Source: Cupriavidus gilardii (GTDB taxonomy: Bacteria; Pseudomonadota; Gammaproteobacteria; Burkholderiales; Burkholderiaceae). Taken from it: 64,000 nucleotides of DNA. Where the stretch lies: the NCBI RefSeq assembly GCF_008801915.1, contig NZ_VZOV01000005.1, forward strand, positions 1-64,000. The letters are read 5' to 3'. The notes beneath the pieces are model-generated. The model was not told where the DNA came from. It saw only the letters and a program-made list of their open reading frames with translations, and ran no database searches. Numbering within the stretch: the first letter of the stretch is position 1; every line of letters starts with the position of its first letter. The translations under genes were made by a program, and so were the position numbers. This document shows positions 24,033-32,595 of the stretch, piece by piece.

Positions 24033-26942
24033 ATGACTCCTCGCGACGCGCCCGGCCGACAACAAGCGCCATCGGAGGATGGCCCATCAGCGCTCGCGCT
24101 GTTTCATGGCGACCGCGGCGCGGCCGCGCTCGAGGCGCTGCTCAACGCGCTGCCGCATCCCGTGCTGGTCAAGGACCGCGCCCATCGCTGGCTGCTGCTG
24201 AACGACCAGATGTGCGAACTGATGGGCCACAGCCGCGCGGCGCTGCTTGGCCGCACCGATCACGATTTCCTGCCCAGGGAACAGGCCGACGGCTATTGGG
24301 CGGTCGACGACGAGGTGTTCGACACCGGCGAGGAGCGCGAGGTCGAGGAGACGCTGACCGCTGCCGACGGCAGCACGCGCGTGCTGGCCACGCGCAAGCG
24401 CCGCGTGATGCTGGCCGGACCTGACGGCGCGCCGATGCCGGTGGTGATCGCCTCGATCATCGATATCACCGATATCCGCCGGGCCGAGGGCGCGCTGCGC
24501 GAGAGCGAGGCGCACTACCGCCATTCGGTCGAATTGAACCCGCAGGTGCCGTGGACCGCCGATGCGCAAGGGCTGGTGTCCGAAGCCGGGCCGCGCTGGG
24601 AGGAGTTGACCGGCAGATCGGTCGAGCAGGGCAAGGGCACCGGCTGGGCCGAGCAGGTCCATCCGGACGATCTGCCCGACACCTTGCGGCGCTGGCGGGA
24701 CAGCGTCGATACGGGGCAGCCGTTCGACCACGAGTTCCGGCTGCGGATGCAGGACGGCCAATACCGCTGGTTCCGCTCGCGCGCCGCCGCGCGGCGCGAC
24801 CGCGACGGCAAGGTGGTGCGCTGGTACGGCACGCTGGAAGACATCGACGACCACAAGCGTGCCGAAGCGGCGCTGCGCGAGAGCGAGCGATTCAGCCGCA
24901 GCATCCTCGAGAACAGTCCCAACTGCATTCGCGTGCTCGATCTGGACGGACGCGTGCTGTACGCCAATGCGACCGCGTATCGCGTGCTCGAGCTTGACGA
25001 GAACGAGCCGGTGCTGGGCGAACGATGGGTCGACCTGGTTCCCGAGAGCTGCCGCGCAGACGCCAGCGCGGCCCTGGACGCGGCCCGCACGGGCGGCATC
25101 GGGCGCTTCACGATCCGCCGCCATCTGCGCAGTGGCGCCGTGCAATGGCTCGATACCGTGACGGCCTCGATCCCGGGCGAGCAGGGCCGCCCGGCACGGC
25201 TGTTGGCGATCTCGCTGGACGCGACCGAGGCGCGCGAGGCGCGCGACGCGGCCGACCGCGCGCAGCGCGAGGCGCAGCAGCTGGCGCAACGGCTGTCCGC
25301 GGTGCTGGAGAGCACCATGGACAGCGTGATCGTGATCGACCGCGCCTGGCGCCTGACCTACTTCAACGGCAATGCCGCCCGGGCGTTGCAGGAACGCACC
25401 CCCGCGATCGGCCGCAGCCTGTGGGACATGTTTCCAGAGGAGGCAGACGGCGTGTTCGCGCGGCACTACCGGCGCGCACTGGACGAACAGGTGCCGGTCG
25501 CCTTCGAGGAATACCTGCCGCCACTGGCGATCTGGCTCGAGGTGCACGCCTATCCGACGGCCGACGGCCTGTCGATCTTCTTCCGCAACATCACCGAACG
25601 CCGCCGCGCCGAACAGGAACGCCTGGCCGCGCAACAGCACCTGGCCTACCTGAGCCGGCACGACGCGCTGACCGGTACGCCGAACCGGGTCGCCCTGCGC
25701 GAGCATCTGGAACTGGTCCTGCGCGAGCGCAGCCGTGCGGCATTGCATTGCCTCGACCTGACCGGCTTCAAGGGCGTCAACGATACCTTCGGCCATGCGG
25801 TCGGCGACGCCGTGCTGCGCCAGGTCGCGGACCGCTTGCGCGGCTGCCTGACCGAGGCCGATACCGTCGCGCGGCTGGGCAGCGACGAGTTCGTCGTGGT
25901 GCAGACGCTGGTCGCCGATGGCGGGGAGGCGGCCGCGCTGGCGCGCCGCATCCAGTCGTGCCTGTCCGAGCCGTTCACCATCGATGGGCATACGTTGACG
26001 TTGGGGGCGAGCGTCGGCATCGCCGTCGCGCCCGAGCACGGGGAGCAGCCCGACGATCTGCTGCGCGCCGCCGATATCGCGCTGGACCACGCCAAGCGCG
26101 AGGGCCCCTCCAGCGTGCTCGCCTTCCACGCCGACATGGACGCGCAGCTGCGCGCCCGCGTCGCGATCAAGCGCGACCTGCACCAGGCGCTGGCCGACGG
26201 ACAGCTCCTGCTGCATTACCAGCCGGTCTACGACCTGCGCTCGGGACAGATCGGCTGCTTCGAAGCGCTGCTGCGCTGGCAGCATCCCGAGCGCGGCATG
26301 ATTTCGCCGGCCGAGTTCGTGCCGATGGCCGAGGAGACGGGCCTGATCGTGCCGATCGGCGCCTGGGTGTTGCGCGCGGCGAGCCGGCAGGCCGCGGCGT
26401 GGCCGGCGGCGGTGTCGGTGGCCGTCAACCTGTCGCCGCTGCAGTTCCGCGATCCGGCGCTGGTCGATACGGTGCGGCAAGCGCTGGACGAGGCGGGACT
26501 TCCGCCCGCGCGGCTGCAGCTGGAGATCACCGAATCGGTGCTGCTGCAGGAGAGCCAGACCAATCTGTCGACGCTGCAGGCGTTGCGCGAGGTCGGTGTG
26601 CGCATCGCGATGGACGACTTCGGCACCGGCTACTCGTCGCTGGGCTATCTGCGCAGTTTTGCCTTCGACAAGATCAAGCTCGACCGCTCCTTCGTCACCG
26701 ACCTGCATGGCGGCCACGAAGCGCGCGCGATCCTGCACGCGGTGGCCAGCCTCGGCGCGGCGTTCCAGCTCGTGACCACGGCCGAGGGCATCGAGACCGA
26801 GAGCCAGCTCGCCGCGGTGCGCGAGGAGGGCTATGACGAGGGGCAGGGCTATCTGTTCGGTCCGCCGGTGCCGGCGGCGCAGGCCCTGCAACTGCTAGGG
26901 CGCGGCGCCAGCGAGTACATCGCCGGGCGCGCGGCATCATGA
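24033..26942 (+). CDS. PAS(x4)-GGDEF-EAL cyclic-di-GMP protein
   Basis: A soluble 969-residue sensor. Four PAS domains occupy roughly residues 25-160, 165-285, 290-405 and 415-530, each ending in the usual DITDIRRAE-, DIDDHKRAE-, DATEAREA- or NITERRRAE-type link. The GGDEF domain follows (about 545-705), with SDEF in LGSDEFVVV in place of GGDEF, so cyclase activity is doubtful. The EAL domain (about 720-960) retains EALLRW, the NLS asparagine, EITES, DDFGTG, the KLD lysine and EGIE, consistent with an active phosphodiesterase. No heme or flavin ligands are evident. Starts at 23931, 23964 and 24033 are possible; none has a good ribosome site. Confidence 0.9.
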   Translation: MTPRDAPGRQQAPSEDGPSALALFHGDRGAAALEALLNALPHPVLVKDRAHRWLLLNDQMCELMGHSRAALLGRTDHDFLPREQADGYWAVDDEVFDTGEEREVEETLTAADGSTRVLATRKRRVMLAGPDGAPMPVVIASIIDITDIRRAEGALRESEAHYRHSVELNPQVPWTADAQGLVSEAGPRWEELTGRSVEQGKGTGWAEQVHPDDLPDTLRRWRDSVDTGQPFDHEFRLRMQDGQYRWFRSRAAARRDRDGKVVRWYGTLEDIDDHKRAEAALRESERFSRSILENSPNCIRVLDLDGRVLYANATAYRVLELDENEPVLGERWVDLVPESCRADASAALDAARTGGIGRFTIRRHLRSGAVQWLDTVTASIPGEQGRPARLLAISLDATEAREARDAADRAQREAQQLAQRLSAVLESTMDSVIVIDRAWRLTYFNGNAARALQERTPAIGRSLWDMFPEEADGVFARHYRRALDEQVPVAFEEYLPPLAIWLEVHAYPTADGLSIFFRNITERRRAEQERLAAQQHLAYLSRHDALTGTPNRVALREHLELVLRERSRAALHCLDLTGFKGVNDTFGHAVGDAVLRQVADRLRGCLTEADTVARLGSDEFVVVQTLVADGGEAAALARRIQSCLSEPFTIDGHTLTLGASVGIAVAPEHGEQPDDLLRAADIALDHAKREGPSSVLAFHADMDAQLRARVAIKRDLHQALADGQLLLHYQPVYDLRSGQIGCFEALLRWQHPERGMISPAEFVPMAEETGLIVPIGAWVLRAASRQAAAWPAAVSVAVNLSPLQFRDPALVDTVRQALDEAGLPPARLQLEITESVLLQESQTNLSTLQALREVGVRIAMDDFGTGYSSLGYLRSFAFDKIKLDRSFVTDLHGGHEARAILHAVASLGAAFQLVTTAEGIETESQLAAVREEGYDEGQGYLFGPPVPAAQALQLLGRGASEYIAGRAAS

Positions 26943-26946
26943 GCCA

Positions 26947-28188
26947 TCACGCCAGCACATGCCTGCCCGCCGCGATCAGGATCGCATCGTCCTGCGGCGT
27001 ATGGACGCGGCTGCAGAGTACGTCGCGGTAGTGGCGCTCCAGCGGGTTGTTGCGGCTCAGTCCATGATTGCCGGCCAGTTGCAGCGCGAGTTCGACCGCG
27101 CGGATCGCGTTGCCCGTCACGGTGAATTTCAATAGCCCGCTGCCGGCGAGTGCCGGCGGGTGGCCGGCATCGATGCGCGAGGTCGCGTCGTCGAGCAACG
27201 CCTGGTTCGTCTGCAGCAGCGCGGCGATTTCGCCGATGGTCTGCTGCACGCGCGGCAGCGTCGCCAGCGGCGCGCCGAGGCTAGCCGGCGCACGCGTGCG
27301 CACGAAATCGCGGACCCAGTCGAAGCCCGCGCGCGCCACCGCATCGTAGAGGCTGCCGAGCAGCACCACCATCCAGGCCTGCTGATCGGCATTGGCGTCG
27401 TTATCGGCCTGACTGGCCCCCGCCGGCGTCCATTGTTCGGGCAGGCGGAGATCGACCGCGTATTCCGGCGGAATCCATACATCGTCCAGCACCGTCTCGT
27501 GGCTGCCCGAAGCGCGCAGCCCCAGGTGATTCCAGTTCTCGATCACGCGAATGCCGCGTGCCGGATCGACGGGGCCCGGCACCAGAAACACACCGACGCG
27601 CGGCTGTGGCTCGTCGGTGCGCGCCCATACCGCGAGCCAGCGCAGCGCCGGGATGCCGGTGCAATAGAGCTTGCGCCCCTGCAGGCGCCAGCCGTCCGCC
27701 GTGCGCGTTGCCACGGTGCCCGGCAGTCCGCCGCGCGAAGGCGAGCCCAGTTCCGGCTCGACGCGCAAGGCGTTGATCAGCGCGCCCTCGGACACCGCGC
27801 TGCCGAACACCTGCTGCGCGGCCGGCGGCGGCCAATGCCTGTCGTCGCGGGCGATTGCGCGGTGCTGCAGATAGGTCATCGTCAGCACCAGCGCGGTGGC
27901 GGCATCGCCGGCTGCGACAGCCGCGACGATGCGGCGCGCCCGCGCGAGGTTCGCGCCGGCTCCGCCATGGGCTTGCGGCACGACCTGCGCGATCAGGCCA
28001 TGGCGATGCAGCAGCGCGAAGTTCTCGTGCGCAAAGCTGCCGTCGGCATCGTGCCGCGCGGCGGTCGCCGCGAATGCCGTGCGCAAGGCGTCGAGCGTGA
28101 TGTCGAGCGTGTCGTTGCGCGTGCGGTCCAGCATACGGTCCAGATGCGGCTCGCTGGCGGGCAATCGAAGCAAGGTGGAGGAAGGCAT
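26947..28188 (-). CDS. acyl-CoA dehydrogenase-like flavoprotein (SfnB/DszC-type)
   Basis: A 413-residue member of the acyl-CoA dehydrogenase fold: helical N-domain, a beta domain with WRLQGRKLYCTGIPALRWLAVWA, and a C-terminal helical bundle. In the SfnB/DszC group these proteins oxidise sulfur or other compounds with reduced flavin rather than acyl-CoA. Position supports this: it is divergent from an LLM flavin monooxygenase and an SsuABC-like transporter. The start at 28188 (MPSSTLL) is chosen because upstream sequence lacks coding character. The stop almost abuts that of the preceding converging gene (4 bp apart). Confidence 0.82.
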   Translation of the reverse strand: MPSSTLLRLPASEPHLDRMLDRTRNDTLDITLDALRTAFAATAARHDADGSFAHENFALLHRHGLIAQVVPQAHGGAGANLARARRIVAAVAAGDAATALVLTMTYLQHRAIARDDRHWPPPAAQQVFGSAVSEGALINALRVEPELGSPSRGGLPGTVATRTADGWRLQGRKLYCTGIPALRWLAVWARTDEPQPRVGVFLVPGPVDPARGIRVIENWNHLGLRASGSHETVLDDVWIPPEYAVDLRLPEQWTPAGASQADNDANADQQAWMVVLLGSLYDAVARAGFDWVRDFVRTRAPASLGAPLATLPRVQQTIGEIAALLQTNQALLDDATSRIDAGHPPALAGSGLLKFTVTGNAIRAVELALQLAGNHGLSRNNPLERHYRDVLCSRVHTPQDDAILIAAGRHVLA

Positions 28189-28369
28189 GACGGTCGTTCC
28201 CTGTGCGGATTCGGATCGGCGCCTAGCGTAACGCCGCGATGCCGCTTCGATGAACGATGCAAATCGAATATGGAGTTTCGTTTTTATTCGTTCGGCCACG
28301 CGCGGGTTTGCCTTACGTTTGTCGCCAGATTCCGCCGCCGTGACCGCAGCGGGCGACACAGGAGAACCC
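28189..28369. promoter_or_regulatory. divergent promoter region of the organosulfur module
   Basis: A 181-bp gap between divergent flavin enzymes. An AT-rich tract around 28258-28295 (GCAAATCGAATATGGAG then TTTCGTTTTTATTCG) contrasts with the GC-rich flanks and is where promoters and a CysB/SfnR-type activator site would be expected. No exact known box could be assigned. Confidence 0.35.
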
Positions 28370-29482
28370 ATGAGCGTCGACATCATCGGCATGATCCAGA
28401 GCCAGAAGCAATCCGAGATCCATCCGCCCAGCGGGCCCGTGGTGGATCGCGACTATGTGCGGGCCTTCGCGCAGGCGCACGAGCAGGCCGGCTTCGACCG
28501 CATCCTGGTGCCGCACCATTCCACCGGGCCGTCCGCCACGCTGACGATCGCGTATGCGGCCGCGGTGACCGAACGAATCCACTTCATGCTGGCGCATCGG
28601 CCCGGCTTTACCGCGCCGACGCTGGCCGCGCGGCAGATCGCGACGCTGGACCAGTTCAGCGGCGGCCGGCTCGGCGTGCATTTCATCTCCGGCGGCTCGG
28701 ACGACGAGCAGAAGCGCGATGGCGATTTTCTCGATCACGACGAACGCTATGCGCGCACCGACGAATACCTCGGCATCCTGCGCCGCATCTGGACCGCACC
28801 GGAGCCCTTCGATCACGAGGGCCGCCACTACCGCTTCCAGCGCGGCTTTTCCGAGGTCAAGCCGGCGCAGCAGCCGCATGTCCCGATCTACTTCGGTGGC
28901 GCGTCGGCGCCGGCGATCGCGGTGGCCGGCAAGCACGCCGACGTCTATGCGCTGTGGGGCGAATCGCTGGACCAGGTCCGCGAGCTGACCGCGCGGGTAC
29001 GGGCGGAGGCGGCGAAGCATGGCCGCCAGATCCGCTTCTCGGTGTCGTTCCGGCCGGTGCTGGCCGACACCGAGCAGAAGGCCTGGGCGCGTGCCGACCG
29101 CATTCTCGAACGCACCCGCGCGCTGCGCGTGCAACAGGGCTACAGCCGCGGCGGGCCGCAGCAGAGCGAGGGCGCACGCCGCCTGCTGGCCGCCGCCGAG
29201 CAGGGCGATCGCGTCGATACCCGGCTGTGGACCGCGATCGCGCGCGAGACCGGCGGCCGGTCCAATTCGACCGGCCTGGTCGGTACGCCCGAACAGGTCG
29301 CGCACGCGCTGCTCGATTACTACGACCTTGGCGTGACCACCTTCCTGATCCGCGGCTTCGATCCGCTCGACGATGCGATCGACTACGGCCGCGAGCTGAT
29401 CCCTCGTCTGCGCGCGCTGGTGGCCGAACGCGATGCGCGGCGGGAGCGCGAGCAGCAACAAGGGCAACGGCAGGCGGCATGA
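28370..29482 (+). CDS. LLM-class flavin-dependent monooxygenase (alkanesulfonate monooxygenase-like)
   Basis: A 370-residue bacterial-luciferase-like protein close to SsuD in length and order: DRILVPHHSTGPSATLTIAYAAAVTERIHFMLAHRPG, the FSGGRLGVHFISGG phosphate-binding segment, and SNSTGLVGTPEQVAHALLDYYDLGVTTFLIRG at the end. SsuD cleaves alkanesulfonates to aldehyde and sulfite with FMNH2. GGAG precedes ATG at 28370. The following genes encode a sulfonate-type ABC transporter. No ssuE (FMN reductase) is adjacent, so reduced flavin must come from elsewhere. Confidence 0.88.
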   Translation: MSVDIIGMIQSQKQSEIHPPSGPVVDRDYVRAFAQAHEQAGFDRILVPHHSTGPSATLTIAYAAAVTERIHFMLAHRPGFTAPTLAARQIATLDQFSGGRLGVHFISGGSDDEQKRDGDFLDHDERYARTDEYLGILRRIWTAPEPFDHEGRHYRFQRGFSEVKPAQQPHVPIYFGGASAPAIAVAGKHADVYALWGESLDQVRELTARVRAEAAKHGRQIRFSVSFRPVLADTEQKAWARADRILERTRALRVQQGYSRGGPQQSEGARRLLAAAEQGDRVDTRLWTAIARETGGRSNSTGLVGTPEQVAHALLDYYDLGVTTFLIRGFDPLDDAIDYGRELIPRLRALVAERDARREREQQQGQRQAA

Positions 29483-29562
29483 GCCTTGCTGCCCGGCCTG
29501 ACCGACAACCGCATGCCGAGACTCGAACCAACAACACGTAGAACCACGGGAGCCGCATCACC

Positions 29563-30588
29563 ATGAGCCAACGCCAATCCCCCTCCGATGCAACGCCCAC
29601 TGCCCGGCGGCGCGACGTGCTGCGCCTGGCCGGTGCCGCGGCGATCGCCGCACCGGCGCTGATGCTGGGCAGGCGCGCCTGGTGCGCGCCGCGCAAGCTG
29701 ACCTTTGCGTGGAACCAGAATTCGTTCTGCCTGACGCCGATCGTGGTCGCGCAGGAGAAGGGCTTCTTCGAGAAGAACGGCCTGCAGGTCGATCTGATCA
29801 ACTACAGCGGCTCCACCGACCAGCTGCTCGAGTCGATCGCCACCGGCAAGGCCGATGCCGCGGTCGGCATGATCCATCGCTGGCTCAAGCCGCTGGAGGC
29901 CGGCTTCGACGTCAAGATCATCGGCAGCTCGCACGGCGGCTGCGTGCGGCTGGTAGGCGCGAAGGCGGCGGGCGTCACCAGCCTGCAGGCGCTGAAGGGC
30001 AAGACGGTCGGCGTCAGCGATCTCGCCGCGCCGGGCAAGCACTTCTTCACGATCCTGCTGGCCAAGAACGGCATCGATCCGGACAAGGACGTGACCTGGC
30101 GCCAGTATCCGGCCGACCTGCTCGGCGTCGCGGTCGACAAGGGCGAGATCCAGGCGATCGCCGACGGCGACCCGAATCTCTATCTGCTGGAGAAGCGCAC
30201 TAATGGCGCCTATGTCGAACTGGCGACCAATCTGACCGGCGAGTATGCGCGCAAGGTCTGCTGCGTGGTTGGCGCGCGCGGCGAACTGGTCCGCAACGAT
30301 CGGCCCACGGCGTCCGCGCTGGCGCGCGCGATCGTGCAGGCGACCGACTTCGTGCACGAGAACCCGAACGAGGCCGCCAAGGTGTTCGCCAAATACTCGC
30401 CGAAGATCTCGCTGGACGACCTGCGCAAGCTCTATGCGACGCTGACCTATACCCATCATCCGACCGGCGTCGACCTGCGCGATGAAATCGCCTTCTATGC
30501 CGACGATTTCCGCAAGATCGGCGTGATCAAGAAGACCACCGATCCGCAACGCCTGGCGCAGCACGTCTACGCCAATGTCCTGGGATAA
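29563..30588 (+). CDS. ABC transporter binding protein, SsuA/TauA/NMT1 family
   Basis: A 341-residue periplasmic protein. A Tat-type signal peptide is visible: RRRDVLRLAGAAAIAAPALML, with cleavage near GRRAWCA. The body has the NMT1-family order (WNQNSFCLTPIVVAQEKGFFEKNGLQVDLINYSGST, then LKGKTVGVSDLAAPGKHFF). Cofactor-independent sulfonate, taurine or nitrate ligands are typical for this family. It begins the transporter genes, followed within 3 bases by the permease gene. Confidence 0.9.
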   Translation: MSQRQSPSDATPTARRRDVLRLAGAAAIAAPALMLGRRAWCAPRKLTFAWNQNSFCLTPIVVAQEKGFFEKNGLQVDLINYSGSTDQLLESIATGKADAAVGMIHRWLKPLEAGFDVKIIGSSHGGCVRLVGAKAAGVTSLQALKGKTVGVSDLAAPGKHFFTILLAKNGIDPDKDVTWRQYPADLLGVAVDKGEIQAIADGDPNLYLLEKRTNGAYVELATNLTGEYARKVCCVVGARGELVRNDRPTASALARAIVQATDFVHENPNEAAKVFAKYSPKISLDDLRKLYATLTYTHHPTGVDLRDEIAFYADDFRKIGVIKKTTDPQRLAQHVYANVLG

Positions 30589-30591
30589 ATC

Positions 30592-31683
30592 ATGAGTACG
30601 CATCAAGCTGCGTTCGAGGCGGCGCGCGGTGGCGGGCCGACGACGCGCCGGGCCGCACGCGCTTCCGCCTCCGCCTCGCCTTCGGGGCCTTCCGCGACGG
30701 CGGCCACCGCGGCCGCGCCGACACAATGGCCCGTCGGCTACATTGCCGTGCTGGCATGGGCCGGCTTCGGCCTGTTGACCTGGCGCTGGCCCAACCGGGT
30801 CGCTGGATTCAGCGACTGGGCCTATACCGCCGAACTGGGCATCGCGGCGCTCGCCGTGGCGGCCGCGCTCGCGCTGTTGGCGGTCATCGGTCCACGCGTA
30901 GGGGCGGGCCGCCGCGGGTGGTCGGCACTTCGCGCTGCCGGGCCATGGCTGGTGGCCGTGCCGTTGGTGCTGGGCGCATGGGAATACCTGACCGCCAAGA
31001 CCGCCACACTGCCGACGCCGTTCTTCGCGCCGCCACAGGCGCTGATCGAGGTCTATCTAGACGACTGGCGCCGGCTCGGCGACAGCGCGCTGAACACGCT
31101 GAAGCTGCTGGGCTTCGGCGTCGCGCACGGCGCGGTGGTCGGCTTCCTGATCGGCGTATCGATCGGGTGGTCGCGGCGGATCGGCTATTGGGTGCATCCG
31201 CTGCTGCGCGTGCTCGGCCCCTTGCCGTCGACCGCGTTGCTGCCGCTGACCTTCTACTTCTTCCCGTCGAGCTATTCGGCCGCGATATTCCTGATCGCGC
31301 TGGCGACGGCCTTCCCGGTCGCGGTGCTGACGTGGTCGGGTGTGGCCAGCGTCGACAAGCGCTATTACGACGTGGCGCGGACGATGGGCGCGTCGGGCTG
31401 GTTCCTGGTGTTGCGCGTCGCGATTCCGGCAGCCTTGCCGCAGGTGTTCGTCGGCCTGTTCATGGGGCTGGGCGCGTCGTTCTCGGTGCTGGTCACCGCG
31501 GAGATGATGGGCGTCAAGTCGGGACTGGGTTGGTACCTGACCTGGGCGCAGGGCTGGGCCTCGTACGTGAACATGTACGCGGCGCTGATCGTGATGGCGC
31601 TGTTGTTCTCCGGGGTCATCACATTGTTGTTCGCGCTGCGCGACCGCGCGCTGTCGTGGCAGAAGGGGACCGTCAAATGGTGA
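30592..31683 (+). CDS. ABC transporter permease, SsuC-like (extended)
   Basis: A 363-residue permease. The binding-protein-dependent EAA-type loop appears in DVARTMGASGWFLVLRVAIPAALPQVFVGL. The usual SsuC is about 260 residues; here about 100 extra N-terminal residues carry a low-complexity Ala/Ser start and two additional hydrophobic segments (about 40-60 and 75-95). It is co-transcribed with the binding protein (3-bp gap) and overlaps the ATPase start by 7 bases. It forms the membrane channel for sulfonate-type substrates. Confidence 0.9.
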   Translation: MSTHQAAFEAARGGGPTTRRAARASASASPSGPSATAATAAAPTQWPVGYIAVLAWAGFGLLTWRWPNRVAGFSDWAYTAELGIAALAVAAALALLAVIGPRVGAGRRGWSALRAAGPWLVAVPLVLGAWEYLTAKTATLPTPFFAPPQALIEVYLDDWRRLGDSALNTLKLLGFGVAHGAVVGFLIGVSIGWSRRIGYWVHPLLRVLGPLPSTALLPLTFYFFPSSYSAAIFLIALATAFPVAVLTWSGVASVDKRYYDVARTMGASGWFLVLRVAIPAALPQVFVGLFMGLGASFSVLVTAEMMGVKSGLGWYLTWAQGWASYVNMYAALIVMALLFSGVITLLFALRDRALSWQKGTVKW

Positions 31684-32543
31684 GCGCGGCGATGGCGGAC
31701 GAGGCGCAGGCGACGGTGGCGCGCGGATTGGCACGCCCGCACCATCAAGGAAACGACGGGACGGGTGAGGTCATCGACGGGGAGGGCGCCGGGGCTCGCA
31801 TCGAGGTACGGCAGGTCAGCCATTGGTTCGGGGAAGGCGAGACGCGGCTGCAGGTGCTGGACCGCGTGAACCTGAACGTCGAGCCGGGAGAATTCGTCGC
31901 GCTGCTGGGGCCCAGCGGCTGCGGCAAGTCGACCTTGCTGCGGCTGGTCGCCGGCCTCGACGCGCCGGTGGAAGGGCGGATCCTGCAGGACGGCGCGACG
32001 ATCGCCGAGCCGGATCCGTCGCGCATCGTCGTATTCCAGGACCCGACGCTGTTTCCGTGGCGGCGCGTCTGGGACAACGTGGCGCTGGGCCTGCAGGCAC
32101 GCGGCCTGCTGGGCCGCGAGCATCAACGGGTCGACGCCGCGCTCGAACGGGTCGGCCTGAAGGACTTCGCGCGCGCGTTTCCGCATCAGCTGTCCGGCGG
32201 CATGGCGCAGCGCGTGGCGCTGGCGCGCGCGCTGGTCAACGATCCGCGCCTGCTGGTCCTGGACGAGCCGCTCGGCAAGCTCGATTCGCTGACGCGGCTG
32301 GCGATGCAGAGCGAGCTGGTCGCGCTGTGGCAGCGTGCCGGCTTCTCGGCCCTGCTGGTCACGCACGATGTCGAGGAGGCGCTGTTCCTGGCCCAGCGCG
32401 TGATCGTCTTCAGCGATCGGCCGGCGCGCATCCGCGCGGAGATCGATGTCGATCTGCCGTACCCGCGCCATCGCGGCGATCCCAGGCTGACCGAGATGCG
32501 GCACGAGGCGCTGCGGCATCTGGGCCTGGACGCCAGCTGGTGA
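31677..32543 (+). CDS. ABC transporter ATP-binding protein, SsuB-like
   Basis: A 288-residue ATPase with Walker A GPSGCGKST, Q-loop (IVVFQDPTLFPWR), the signature LSGGMAQRVALARAL, Walker B LLVLDEPLGKLD and the switch histidine THD. About 40 residues precede the fold. The ATG at 31677 lies within the end of the permease gene. It powers the binding-protein/permease pair; the LFPWR Q-loop is typical of sulfonate/nitrate/taurine ATPases. Confidence 0.92.
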   Translation: MVSAAMADEAQATVARGLARPHHQGNDGTGEVIDGEGAGARIEVRQVSHWFGEGETRLQVLDRVNLNVEPGEFVALLGPSGCGKSTLLRLVAGLDAPVEGRILQDGATIAEPDPSRIVVFQDPTLFPWRRVWDNVALGLQARGLLGREHQRVDAALERVGLKDFARAFPHQLSGGMAQRVALARALVNDPRLLVLDEPLGKLDSLTRLAMQSELVALWQRAGFSALLVTHDVEEALFLAQRVIVFSDRPARIRAEIDVDLPYPRHRGDPRLTEMRHEALRHLGLDASW

Positions 32544-32595
32544 TCGCCGGCGTGCTGGGGCCCGTGTTCCGACAAGCCATGGCGCGAGCGGTGCG

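Noticed and set aside
24087-26891. A 934-codon minus-strand frame opposite the PAS-GGDEF-EAL gene
   Set aside because: Antisense to a multi-domain protein with intact motifs; the composition is of the shadow type.
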